A stretch of DNA of 9,987 nucleotides from an uncultured Eubacterium sp. (GCA_900545725.1 URAI01000091.1:1-9987); one strand, 5' to 3'; positions 1 to 6,068 are shown, counted from the first letter of the stretch. Program-made: numbers and translations. The notes: generated by a model not told the origin, from the letters alone.

Positions 1-3
1 TAA

Positions 4-39
4 AAATGCGAAGTGAGTTATATCACTCATTTCGCATTT
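4..39 (+). terminator. Hairpin, probable terminator of a rightward gene off the left edge
   Basis: Arms 4-18 and 25-39 form a 15-bp stem with a 6-nt loop. Position 13/30 is a G-U wobble if the RNA is rightward but a C-A mismatch if leftward, which favours function in rightward RNA. The sequence after it is U-rich (ATCTTATTACTT) but not a pure U run. A leftward reading would end in TTTTT, so it may act in both directions. The inference is a convergent gene beyond the window whose transcript ends here, facing truA. Confidence 0.55.
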
Positions 40-84
40 ATCTTATTACTTCACGCCGCATATTATATACCATATATTATATGC

Positions 85-127
85 AAAAAAAATCAAAGCA
101 CCATTACACCTGAAATGATACTTTGAT
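85..127 (-). terminator. Intrinsic terminator of the cheX-cheY-truA unit
   Basis: In leftward RNA, arms 127-114 and 105-92 form a 14-bp stem with an 8-nt loop (113-106), followed directly by eight U residues (complement of 92-85). Two pairs (99/120 and 101/118) are G-U in leftward RNA but C-A mismatches in the other orientation, so the structure belongs to the minus strand. It starts 44 nt past the truA stop codon. Confidence 0.87.
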
Positions 128-171
128 AATCATACTAATTAATTATACAATTATAATATTTTATATTATGT

Positions 172-915
172 CTAATATATAACCTTTTTTAAAAATAATG
201 CATGTGGCTCTGCCGGAAGTGACATCTGTATATCCTCACCATCAAGTGCTTTTTTAACATCCTCCGGTTTCTTAATTCCATTCCCAACATCAATAAGCAT
301 ACCAGTCATAAGTCTTGCCATATTATGAAGAAAATCATTAGCAGTTATTCTTATTGCTGCTTTCTGATTCTTCTCATTATACAGGATATCAATATTATCA
401 ATCCTCTTTACAGTAGACTTACTCTTTCTTGCAGTTGTAAATGCTTTAAAATCATGCTCTCCCACAAAATATTCTGCTGCCTTACGCATAGCATTAAAAT
501 CAGGTTTTTCAAATGTATGATAACAATATCTTCTATTAAATACATCTGCTATATCCGCCGTATCAAGTCTGTACTCATACACTCTTGCCTTTGCATTCAG
601 CTGGCTGTGAAATCTTTCATCTACAGCTTCAACGCCAAGAACTGCTATATCTCTTGGCAGATATCTGTTAAGATAATTTCTCAGCTCATAATCTTTCTGT
701 CTTGTATTAAGCTTAAAATTAGCCGTCTGTTCAAAAGCATGAACTCCTTTTTCTGTTCTGCTTCCACAATATATGTCAATCTCTTCACCTGTCATCCTGC
801 TAATTATATCCTTAATTTTAGCCTCTATTGTATTAGAAGAACCGTCCCTGCCAAGACGCTGCCATCCATCATATCTTCCACCATCATACTGTAATACTAT
901 CTTATAATTATACAT
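172..915 (-). CDS. truA: TruA-family tRNA pseudouridine synthase with Glu at the catalytic Asp position
   Basis: A 247-residue protein of the TruA family, which isomerises uridines 38-40 of the tRNA anticodon arm. Most family landmarks are present: YDG...GWQ (10-19), N-x-x-LP (83-87), FH...A-x-A-R-x-Y (102-113), GEHDF (152-156), FLHNMAR (195-201) and a C-terminal P-x-E-P-H-A-L-F-L segment. The catalytic motif, normally GRTDAGVHA, reads GSRTEKGVHA (51-60). The nucleophilic Asp is therefore Glu55, and the codon is clearly GAA. It starts 3 nt after the cheY stop, with a GGAAGAG ribosome site inside the end of cheY, so translation is probably coupled. In Firmicutes the housekeeping truA usually sits by ecfT and rplM-rpsI, so this is likely an extra paralogue. 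Its activity is uncertain: from memory, changing the E. coli Asp abolishes catalysis. Confidence 0.9.
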   Translation of the reverse strand: MYNYKIVLQYDGGRYDGWQRLGRDGSSNTIEAKIKDIISRMTGEEIDIYCGSRTEKGVHAFEQTANFKLNTRQKDYELRNYLNRYLPRDIAVLGVEAVDERFHSQLNAKARVYEYRLDTADIADVFNRRYCYHTFEKPDFNAMRKAAEYFVGEHDFKAFTTARKSKSTVKRIDNIDILYNEKNQKAAIRITANDFLHNMARLMTGMLIDVGNGIKKPEDVKKALDGEDIQMSLPAEPHALFLKKVIY

Positions 916-918
916 ATG

Positions 919-1281
919 CTACTCTTCCATTGCTTTCTTTATAACATCTACTATTGCCTCTGCCTCAAAAGGCTTCTGCACAAAATCAACGGCACCTCTC
1001 TTAATTGCCTCAACCACATTATTCTTCTGACCTGCCGCCGTAACCATTATTATCTTGGCATCCGGGTCTATTCTCATTATCTGTGTTACTGCATCTATGC
1101 CATCAAGATTAGGCATAGTAATATCCATTGTGACAACATCAGGCTTGTATTCTTTATATTTTTCAACACCGTCTATCCCATCAACAGCCTCGGCAACCAC
1201 CTCATAACCTGCTCCTGTAAGCATATTTCTTAGAAATTTTCTTGATGTCTTTGAGTCGTCAACTATTAATATCTTTTCCAT
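919..1281 (-). CDS. cheY: CheY-like single-domain response regulator
   Basis: A 120-residue receiver domain with no output domain, typical CheY length. The receiver residues are all visible: acidic pocket Asp8-Asp9 (ILIVDDS), phospho-acceptor Asp53 (VTMDITMP), the signalling Thr81 (MVTAAG) and Lys103 before Pro104 (VQKPF). Such proteins relay phosphate from a histidine kinase such as CheA, classically to the flagellar switch. The start ATG has an AAGGTAAGG ribosome site about 8 nt upstream. It lies 93 bp after the cheX-like gene and 3 bp before the truA-like gene, so the CheX-type phosphatase next door is the natural partner that would dephosphorylate it. It could serve a process other than motility, because no other chemotaxis gene is in the window. 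Confidence 0.92.
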   Translation of the reverse strand: MEKILIVDDSKTSRKFLRNMLTGAGYEVVAEAVDGIDGVEKYKEYKPDVVTMDITMPNLDGIDAVTQIMRIDPDAKIIMVTAAGQKNNVVEAIKRGAVDFVQKPFEAEAIVDVIKKAMEE

Positions 1282-1374
1282 ATTGAAACCTTACCTTTCA
1301 TCTTTATCTGTCAGATTCTGCATATATTCCTGTAAATAATCCCCAGAATTATTAAATCAAGGTCAACTGCCCTG

Positions 1375-1974
1375 TCAGATTATATCCTCACTGCTTGCAA
1401 TCTCTATACATTCATCTATTGCCATAATAAAATCAAAGGATATTCCATCCATATCCATATTAACCACATAGAATCCTTTATCACTGTTAATTCTTATATC
1501 GTCATAAAATACCGGAGGATGAAGTATCACTTCAACATCTTCTCTGCTTAATCTTGTGGCAAACGAACCATTAATACAGTTAATCATCTCGCACACTGCA
1601 TCATATACATCTTCATTAAATGTATCAAAATCTTCACCGGCAAATTGTGAAGCAAGCTTTAAGAGTACATCCTCGTCCCCTTCAATGCCAAATAATATAT
1701 CCATATCACCATCCATTATCTGACATCCTAAAAACTTACCTTCATACTCTTCACTTACAGTTATCCGGTTAAGAATTACTGAATCCTTAAGATATATCTT
1801 AAAATTCTTTAATATACATTGAAGTTGTTGAACATAACGTTCATTTCTCATCTTGACAAATGTAGCAACAAGTGCATCTACATCTCCTGTTTTAAGTACA
1901 CGCAATTCTCTGTCTGACAGGCTGTTACCCATGTAATTCTTTGCAATGTACCTACTGAATAACATATCTTTCAT
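1375..1974 (-). CDS. cheX: CheX-like CheY-P phosphatase
   Basis: I choose the ATG at 1974 (199 residues) because AAGGAGAGAGAAT sits directly in front. The longer frame from 2037 uses a TTG with no ribosome site. The C-terminal part resembles the CheC/CheX/FliY phosphatase family. A helix around 121-143 (DVYDAVCEMINCINGSFAT) carries one E-x-x-N signature, Glu129 and Asn132, the pair that in CheX and CheC positions water for hydrolysis of CheY aspartyl phosphate. A single such helix matches CheX rather than CheC. The first 65 or so residues (basic and helical, M-K-D-M-L-F-S-R onward) make it longer than the roughly 155-residue Thermotoga CheX, and I do not recognise that part. The gene is the first of the unit and is followed by its likely substrate CheY. 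Family assignment rests on the motif and context. Confidence 0.78.
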   Translation of the reverse strand: MKDMLFSRYIAKNYMGNSLSDRELRVLKTGDVDALVATFVKMRNERYVQQLQCILKNFKIYLKDSVILNRITVSEEYEGKFLGCQIMDGDMDILFGIEGDEDVLLKLASQFAGEDFDTFNEDVYDAVCEMINCINGSFATRLSREDVEVILHPPVFYDDIRINSDKGFYVVNMDMDGISFDFIMAIDECIEIASSEDII

Positions 1975-2154
1975 ATTCTCTCTCCTTGAATGAATTAAAC
2001 AATAAGTACTTCTTACAATCCCCCATATGTAAGTCAATCCCCTGAAAATATAAATTCATCACTAAACTTTCCATCTCATCTCTATAATAAACTGTCTATA
2101 TATTATGCGACAGAAATATTGATAATATGATTATTTATACATTTCTATGGTTCA

Positions 2155-2184
2155 ATTATACTACACTTTCTGTCTATTTATCAA
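2155..2184 (-). promoter_or_regulatory. Sigma-A promoter for cheX-cheY-truA
   Basis: Read leftward: TTGATA (complement of 2179-2184), an 18-nt spacer, then TATAAT (complement of 2155-2160). Transcription should start near 2148, giving a leader of about 175 nt before the cheX ATG. That leader holds two copies of GGGGATTG (complements of 2035-2042 and 2016-2023) and a weak CTTACA...TGTAAG hairpin (2012-2033). No sigma-28 (flagellar) promoter consensus is evident. Confidence 0.65.
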
Positions 2185-2259
2185 GACAAAATCGAATTGT
2201 TTGTACATTATCTGACAATTTTTTCACATTTACCGGCATATTATACTAATGCTGTCCAC

Positions 2260-2355
2260 ATAAAAAGCCGTGCATTAAATATGTTATACTATAAAAGATG
2301 TGTTCCCAAGCAGGAACCTCTATTATTTATTATAACAATAATTAATGCACAGCTT
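2260..2355 (-). terminator. Long imperfect hairpin ending in a U run: unusual guaB terminator or small RNA
   Basis: In leftward RNA, 2355-2342 pairs with 2278-2265 (14 continuous bp, with one U-G at 2351/2269). Further inward, 2337-2331 pairs with 2288-2282, 2330-2326 with 2295-2291, 2321-2319 with 2298-2296, and 2317-2313 with 2306-2302. About 35 pairs close on the loop UGCUUG. The outer stem runs into GGCUUUUUA. The pair at 2351/2269 is a wobble only in leftward RNA, so that strand is the functional one. It lies 147 nt past guaB, and no closer terminator is visible. A weak promoter-like pair (TTGATT 2384-2379, 16 nt, TATATT 2362-2357) would start transcription at the foot of the stem, so an independent small RNA of about 90 nt is the alternative. 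Confidence 0.55.
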
Positions 2356-2379
2356 CAATATACATCAACTCATTTATAA

Positions 2380-2501
2380 ATCAACTTATTTCTTACAATT
2401 ACCTGATAAATACACCATCAGATGCAGATGTAGTACTATCTACAATCTGTATTATCCACTGATTATATTATTACAGCAGATCTAATTGTATATAAATGTA
2501 A
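2380..2501. other. guaB 3' flank, no gene seen
   Basis: Together with the hairpin element and the cheX promoter this forms a gene-free stretch of about 525 bp (1975-2501). Here I see only an imperfect hairpin (2425-2449: CAGATGTAG / CTACAATCTG with one bulged base) that lacks a U tract. There is no convincing reading frame on either strand. Confidence 0.5.
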
Positions 2502-3962
2502 TTACTTATCTTCTACACTATAATTAGGAGCTTCTTTAGTGATATGGATATCATGTGGATGGCTCTCTCTTAATGCAGCTGAAGACATCTTAATAAACTT
2601 AGCAGTCTCCTGAAGTGTTGTTACATCAGGTGCTCCACAATAACCCATACCTGATCTTAAACCACCCATAAGCTGGAATATGGTATCTTCTACAAGTCCC
2701 TTATATGCAACTCTTCCTTCAACACCTTCCGGAACAAGCTTCTTAGCACCTGTCTGGAAATATCTGTCCTTGCTGCCATTTTCCATAGCTGCTATAGAAC
2801 CCATTCCTCTATATACCTTATACTTTCTTCCCTGGAATAATTCAAATGTACCAGGTGCCTCGTCACAGCCTGCCAGAAGACTTCCGAGCATACATACATT
2901 ACCACCTGCTGCTATGGCCTTAACTATATCACCTGAGTACTTGATACCACCATCAGCAATAACAGGAATACCATACTTCTTAGCTTCTGCATAGGCATCC
3001 ATTACTGCTGTTACCTGAGGTACACCAATACCTGCAACTACTCTTGTTGTACAGATAGAACCAGGTCCGATACCTACCTTTACAGCATCTACACCGGCTT
3101 CACAAAGTGCCTTAGCTGCTGCACCTGTTGCAATATTACCCGCAATAACCTGAAGGTCAGGATAAGCTGCCTTAATCTGCTTTAATGTTGTAATTATATT
3201 CTTAGAATGACCATGTGCTGAATCGATTACAATACAGTCAACCTTAGCTTTGACAAGAGCATCAACTCTTTCCATAACATTAGCTGTAATACCTACTGCT
3301 GCTCCACAAAGAAGTCTTCCCTGTGAATCATGTGCTGATAAAGGATACTTAATCTGCTTCTCGATATCCTTGATTGTAATAAGACCTCTGAGTTTAAAAT
3401 CATCATCTACTATAGGAAGCTTTTCTTTTCTTGCCTTGCCAAGAATCTTTTTGGCTTCATCAAGTGTTATTCCCACAGGTGCTGTAATAAGATTCTCACT
3501 TGTCATGCACTCACTGATTGGTCTTTTATAATCTTCTTCAAACTTTAAGTCTCTGTTAGTAATAATACCAACTAATTTTCCATCGTTATCAGTTATCGGA
3601 ACACCTGAAATCCTGAACTTTCCCATAAGATTGTTAGCATCTTCAAGTGTATTTTCTGGGTGAAGATAAAACGGATCTGTTATAACTCCGTTTTCTGAAC
3701 GTTTAACCTTGTCAACTTCTTCTGCCTGTTCTTCAATAGACATATTCTTATGAATAATTCCGATACCACCCTGTCTTGCCATAGCGATTGCCATTCTATG
3801 CTCTGTAACAGTATCCATTCCTGCACTCATAAGTGGAATGTTAAGCTTAATCTTCTTAGTAAGCTGTGTAGATAAATCAATCATATTTGGTGTTACTTCT
3901 GAATATTGTGGAACTAAAAGCACATCATCAAATGTAATTCCTTCACCAATAATCTCACCCAT
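2502..3962 (-). CDS. guaB: Inosine-5'-monophosphate dehydrogenase
   Basis: A 486-residue cytosolic enzyme that oxidises IMP to XMP with NAD+, the committed step of guanine nucleotide synthesis. Its length and layout are standard for bacterial GuaB: an N-terminal barrel segment with LTFDDVLLVP-like residues (9-18), two CBS domains inserted at about 93-145 and 150-205, then the rest of the barrel. The catalytic loop GIGPGSICTTR (297-307) places the nucleophile at Cys304. IMP phosphate contacts appear as DGGI (337-340), GSLLAG (360-365) and YRGMGS (384-389). The mobile flap carries EGRVAYKG (415-422), and NAD/K+ site residues include the GGLRSGMGYCG segment (433-443). The start ATG has GAGAGGA about 9 nt upstream. 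No purine riboswitch is visible in front. The gene is flanked by its own promoter and leader, so it is likely monocistronic. Confidence 0.98.
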   Translation of the reverse strand: MGEIIGEGITFDDVLLVPQYSEVTPNMIDLSTQLTKKIKLNIPLMSAGMDTVTEHRMAIAMARQGGIGIIHKNMSIEEQAEEVDKVKRSENGVITDPFYLHPENTLEDANNLMGKFRISGVPITDNDGKLVGIITNRDLKFEEDYKRPISECMTSENLITAPVGITLDEAKKILGKARKEKLPIVDDDFKLRGLITIKDIEKQIKYPLSAHDSQGRLLCGAAVGITANVMERVDALVKAKVDCIVIDSAHGHSKNIITTLKQIKAAYPDLQVIAGNIATGAAAKALCEAGVDAVKVGIGPGSICTTRVVAGIGVPQVTAVMDAYAEAKKYGIPVIADGGIKYSGDIVKAIAAGGNVCMLGSLLAGCDEAPGTFELFQGRKYKVYRGMGSIAAMENGSKDRYFQTGAKKLVPEGVEGRVAYKGLVEDTIFQLMGGLRSGMGYCGAPDVTTLQETAKFIKMSSAALRESHPHDIHITKEAPNYSVEDK

Positions 3963-4030
3963 TGTACTGTATCCTCTCTTTCTTTAAATAAATAGTATAG
4001 TGTATATTATTCCTCATCAAGGAAAATTCA

Positions 4031-4049
4031 GGCTGACATTGTGTCAGCC
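4031..4049 (-). promoter_or_regulatory. GC-rich hairpin in the guaB leader
   Basis: A perfect 8-bp inverted repeat GGCTGACA / TGTCAGCC with a 3-nt loop; in leftward RNA a G-U pair (4050/4030) adds one more. It is followed by UGAAUUUUCC, a displaced and short U tract. It lies between the mapped-by-eye guaB promoter (start near 4062) and the guaB ATG at 3962. It could be a leader attenuator or stabilising 5' hairpin. If transcription instead starts from the weaker boxes nearer guaB (CATCAA 4015-4020 and AGTATA 3994-3999, 15-nt spacer), it would be an upstream terminator. Confidence 0.5.
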
Positions 4050-4068
4050 CTATTATATATTGTTTCAT

Positions 4069-4097
4069 AATATATCAGAATAATTTTAAAATGTCAA
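4069..4097 (-). promoter_or_regulatory. Sigma-A promoter of guaB
   Basis: Read leftward: a perfect TTGACA (complement of 4092-4097), a 17-nt spacer, and TATATT (complement of 4069-4074). This is the best promoter match in the window. The start would be near 4062, giving a leader of about 100 nt that contains the hairpin at 4031-4049. Confidence 0.72.
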
Positions 4098-4128
4098 ACA
4101 TAAATTAATGTAAAACTTTGACATTTTA
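4087..4128. repeat. 12-bp inverted repeat overlapping the guaB -35 box
   Basis: TAAAATGTCAAA (4087-4098) and TTTGACATTTTA (4117-4128) are perfect inverted copies separated by 18 bp. The guaB -35 hexamer lies inside the left copy, which is the promoter-proximal one. The centre-to-centre distance is about 30 bp, roughly three helical turns, as expected for a dimeric or paired operator. It does not match the Bacillus PurBox (CCGAAC core). It could instead be a weak AT-rich hairpin acting as terminator for the upstream membrane-protein gene, whose stop is about 100 bp away. Confidence 0.55.
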
Positions 4129-4151
4129 TTATCATTTATAAAAGAACTTTT

Positions 4152-4176
4152 AAATATTCAGAATTCTTGAATATTT
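4152..4176 (-). other. AT-rich inverted repeat after the DUF6106-like gene
   Basis: AAATATTCA and TGAATATTT pair perfectly (9 bp) around a 7-nt loop, 55 nt past the stop codon of the membrane-protein gene. There is no proper U run, so terminator function is only a possibility. Two TTACATTAT copies (4192-4200, 4210-4218) lie between it and the gene. Confidence 0.3.
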
Positions 4177-4230
4177 TATGCTTATATCACTTTACATTAT
4201 ATTGTAACCTTACATTATAATGACTGATAT

Positions 4231-4740
4231 TTATTCTCCACATTTGTATGCATTTCTTGGCGCTGCTGCCTTAAGTGCAGCTTTCATTCTGTCATCAGGC
4301 TCTATAAATATTCTTACCATCTCATTACTGTTGTCCATTGTATATACCACTACAATATTATCCGACTCCTGATTAGATGTATAATCTGCCGTTCTTAATT
4401 TGCGATGTTCCATTCTTAATGCATCCTGTGAACCGGCAGGTGCAATAAGCTCTGCCCTGGCAATATTATATACGCCACATCTTTTTCTCATGGATCTTGA
4501 CATTATCTTATCAACTGTCATGTCATTATCAACAAGTGAATATTCATATTCTGCATTATAATACTTAAATACAATGACAGTTGCAATCATAAGAATTGCA
4601 AGAAGTATCACTCCAAGTGCATATGTCTGTGGTATCGTCGTTACAGCAAGTATACAGGCTATAATCATAACTGCCTTGAATACTATCGATAACCCTGGAG
4701 CCTTTGTCTTAATAATCTGCTCTGTTGGTAAATTATTCAT
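4231..4740 (-). CDS. Small two-helix membrane protein resembling the DUF6106 family
   Basis: 169 residues from the ATG at 4740, preceded by GAGGAAAAGG. The GTG four codons upstream (4752) overlaps that ribosome site and is a worse start. A short polar N-terminus is followed by two hydrophobic segments (about 17-36 and 40-60) separated by a tight turn, so both ends should face the same side. The rest is a soluble domain of about 105 residues with YEYSLV (65-70), a DKIMSRSMRKR basic stretch (77-87), an A-E-L-I-A-P strand (96-101) and a FIEPDDRM...APRNAY tail (145-165). From memory these features match a conserved Lachnospiraceae family of unknown function, DUF6106; this is not verified. It has its own promoter and sits between a cell-wall enzyme and guaB. 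Function is unknown. Confidence 0.8.
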   Translation of the reverse strand: MNNLPTEQIIKTKAPGLSIVFKAVMIIACILAVTTIPQTYALGVILLAILMIATVIVFKYYNAEYEYSLVDNDMTVDKIMSRSMRKRCGVYNIARAELIAPAGSQDALRMEHRKLRTADYTSNQESDNIVVVYTMDNSNEMVRIFIEPDDRMKAALKAAAPRNAYKCGE

Positions 4741-4814
4741 CCTTTTCCTCACTTTGATTTATTATTTGTAATATTTTATGTGCATATATATCTACGCATA
4801 TTAAATATGATTAT

Positions 4815-4843
4815 ATTATACTATTATAAATATTTGTTTACAA
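4815..4843 (-). promoter_or_regulatory. Sigma-A promoter of the DUF6106-like gene
   Basis: Read leftward: TTGTAA (complement of 4838-4843), a 17-nt spacer, TATAAT (complement of 4815-4820), 14 nt after the L,D-transpeptidase stop codon. The start would be near 4808, leaving a leader of about 70 nt. The region is very AT-rich, so chance matches are frequent, but the spacing and -10 box are ideal. Confidence 0.58.
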
Positions 4844-4856
4844 CATTTATAAAAAT

Positions 4857-6068
4857 CTACTCTATAACAATTCCGCAGCTATCACCTATATGTGTCAATA
4901 TAAATGCCATATCCTCCTCTGATACAGATACACAGCCAGCTGTAGGTCTTCCATTAGAGCAATGTAAAAAATAACAGCTTCCTGCCTCCGGTGTACCCTC
5001 CATGTTATAGCCTATAAACAGACAGTAACCATAAGCATCCGGATAATCAATTATATGTTCTGCATCGTCCCATTCTGTATACGGTGAATCTGTTCTTACA
5101 TACTGATTATACACATCTGACCATGAATCTCCTACCCAGTAATCATATTCATCTACCTGCAGATATGGAATTATAGTGCCCGGATCAGGATTAATCCCAA
5201 ATGCAAAATATAAAGGAAATGTTCCCTGTGGAGTTACAGATGTATATGCACTTGCCTGTCCCACACCCATAGAACCTACAAAACCATCAGTTCTTAATAT
5301 CTCTGTCCATACACCATCCTGTTTTTCATGCATTGTAACAGTAGCATGTACTCCTTCTGACTCAACTACCACAAGCTGTGAATATTCCTCCGCTGCGGGA
5401 AGCTGTGCAGCGAAGCTTTGCTCTGCCTCTGATTCCACATGTCCATTTACAACCTTCCATATTCCGGTTTCATCGCTTACATTGCCTGTATAATCAAAAT
5501 CTATACAGCCATCGTCTACATACCACCAGCCATATTCATTGGCCATTAATCCTGTGTAACCAAAGTCCAGCTTTCCATTTATTACGCTCCACCAGCCGTT
5601 TTCATTGGTCATTAATCCTGTGTAACCAAAGTCCAGCTTTCCATTTATTACGCTCCACCAACCGTTTTCATTGGGTACAAGTCCTGTATAACTAAAATCT
5701 ATAGCTCCATCTTTTACATACCACCAGCCCGCTTCATTTTCAGCCAGACCTGTATAGCCACTATCTATTTTACCATTTCTGTAATAATTCCATGTTCCAT
5801 CTTCTGACTGGCAGATGCCATCCTTATCCGATGTATCTGTTGTATTAGAATCATCTGATAATTCTTTATCATTAACCGAAAGCATATCGTCATTATATGT
5901 CAGTATCTCCTGTCCGGAATAATATGCTTCATTAATTGACGTCTTTTCATTATCTGCCATAACTTTTACCGGATTATAAAAACCGCATATAATCATAATA
6001 AACATTGAAGTGCATACTCCAAGTACTATTTTTTTATGTACTGGCTTAATTATTTTTTTTATATTCAT
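4857..6068 (-). CDS. Secreted L,D-transpeptidase with tandem GWW cell-wall-binding-type repeats
   Basis: 403 residues, started at an ATG with GGGAG 8 nt upstream. Residues 1-38 form a signal peptide: a KK-rich start, a hydrophobic core (14-30) and a V-M-A cleavage site before Asp39. An acidic, Ser/Thr-rich linker follows (39-84). Residues 85-212 hold about six repeats of 21-22 residues of the form G-W-W-x-V-x-x-G-x-x-D-F-x-Y-T-G, similar to choline/cell-wall-binding repeats. From 228 on is a YkuD-type L,D-transpeptidase domain with T-P-Q-G-T-F (279-284) and the active-site block H369...T-A-G-C379-V-S-V, Cys379 being the nucleophile. Such enzymes make or edit 3-3 peptidoglycan cross-links or attach proteins outside the membrane. 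The active site is a variant: Thr-Ala-Gly-Cys-Val-Ser replaces the common Ser-His-Gly-Cys-Val-Arg. Expression probably uses the promoter at 6173-6201. Confidence 0.9.
   Translation of the reverse strand: MNIKKIIKPVHKKIVLGVCTSMFIMIICGFYNPVKVMADNEKTSINEAYYSGQEILTYNDDMLSVNDKELSDDSNTTDTSDKDGICQSEDGTWNYYRNGKIDSGYTGLAENEAGWWYVKDGAIDFSYTGLVPNENGWWSVINGKLDFGYTGLMTNENGWWSVINGKLDFGYTGLMANEYGWWYVDDGCIDFDYTGNVSDETGIWKVVNGHVESEAEQSFAAQLPAAEEYSQLVVVESEGVHATVTMHEKQDGVWTEILRTDGFVGSMGVGQASAYTSVTPQGTFPLYFAFGINPDPGTIIPYLQVDEYDYWVGDSWSDVYNQYVRTDSPYTEWDDAEHIIDYPDAYGYCLFIGYNMEGTPEAGSCYFLHCSNGRPTAGCVSVSEEDMAFILTHIGDSCGIVIE
5544..5675 (-). repeat. Two near-identical 66-bp tandem repeats in the L,D-transpeptidase gene
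   Basis: 5544-5609 and 5610-5675 match at 64 of 66 positions. Each encodes one 22-residue repeat (N-G-W-W-S-V-I-N-G-K-L-D-F-G-Y-T-G-L-M type). The remaining repeats in the same protein differ far more at DNA level, so this pair looks like a recent in-frame duplication. Confidence 0.93.

Noticed and set aside
1291..1323. 10-codon leftward frame (MQNLTDKDER) between cheX and cheY
   Set aside because: Has a weak GGAA ahead of its ATG but is too short to support; its end overlaps the cheY ribosome-site region.
1975..2037. Longer N-terminus for the CheX-like protein
   Set aside because: It would use a TTG codon without a ribosome site, while the ATG at 1974 has a strong AAGGAGAG in front.
2197..2379. 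60-residue plus-strand frame between guaB and cheX
   Set aside because: TTG start with no ribosome site, low-complexity composition typical of AT-rich noncoding DNA, and it runs straight through the long hairpin element.
2400..2470. 22-codon leftward open stretch after guaB with protein-like composition
   Set aside because: No start codon of any usual kind, stops on both sides, and no recognisable family; could be chance.
4750..4752. GTG start for the DUF6106-like gene
   Set aside because: It overlaps the purine-rich stretch that serves as ribosome site for the ATG four codons later.
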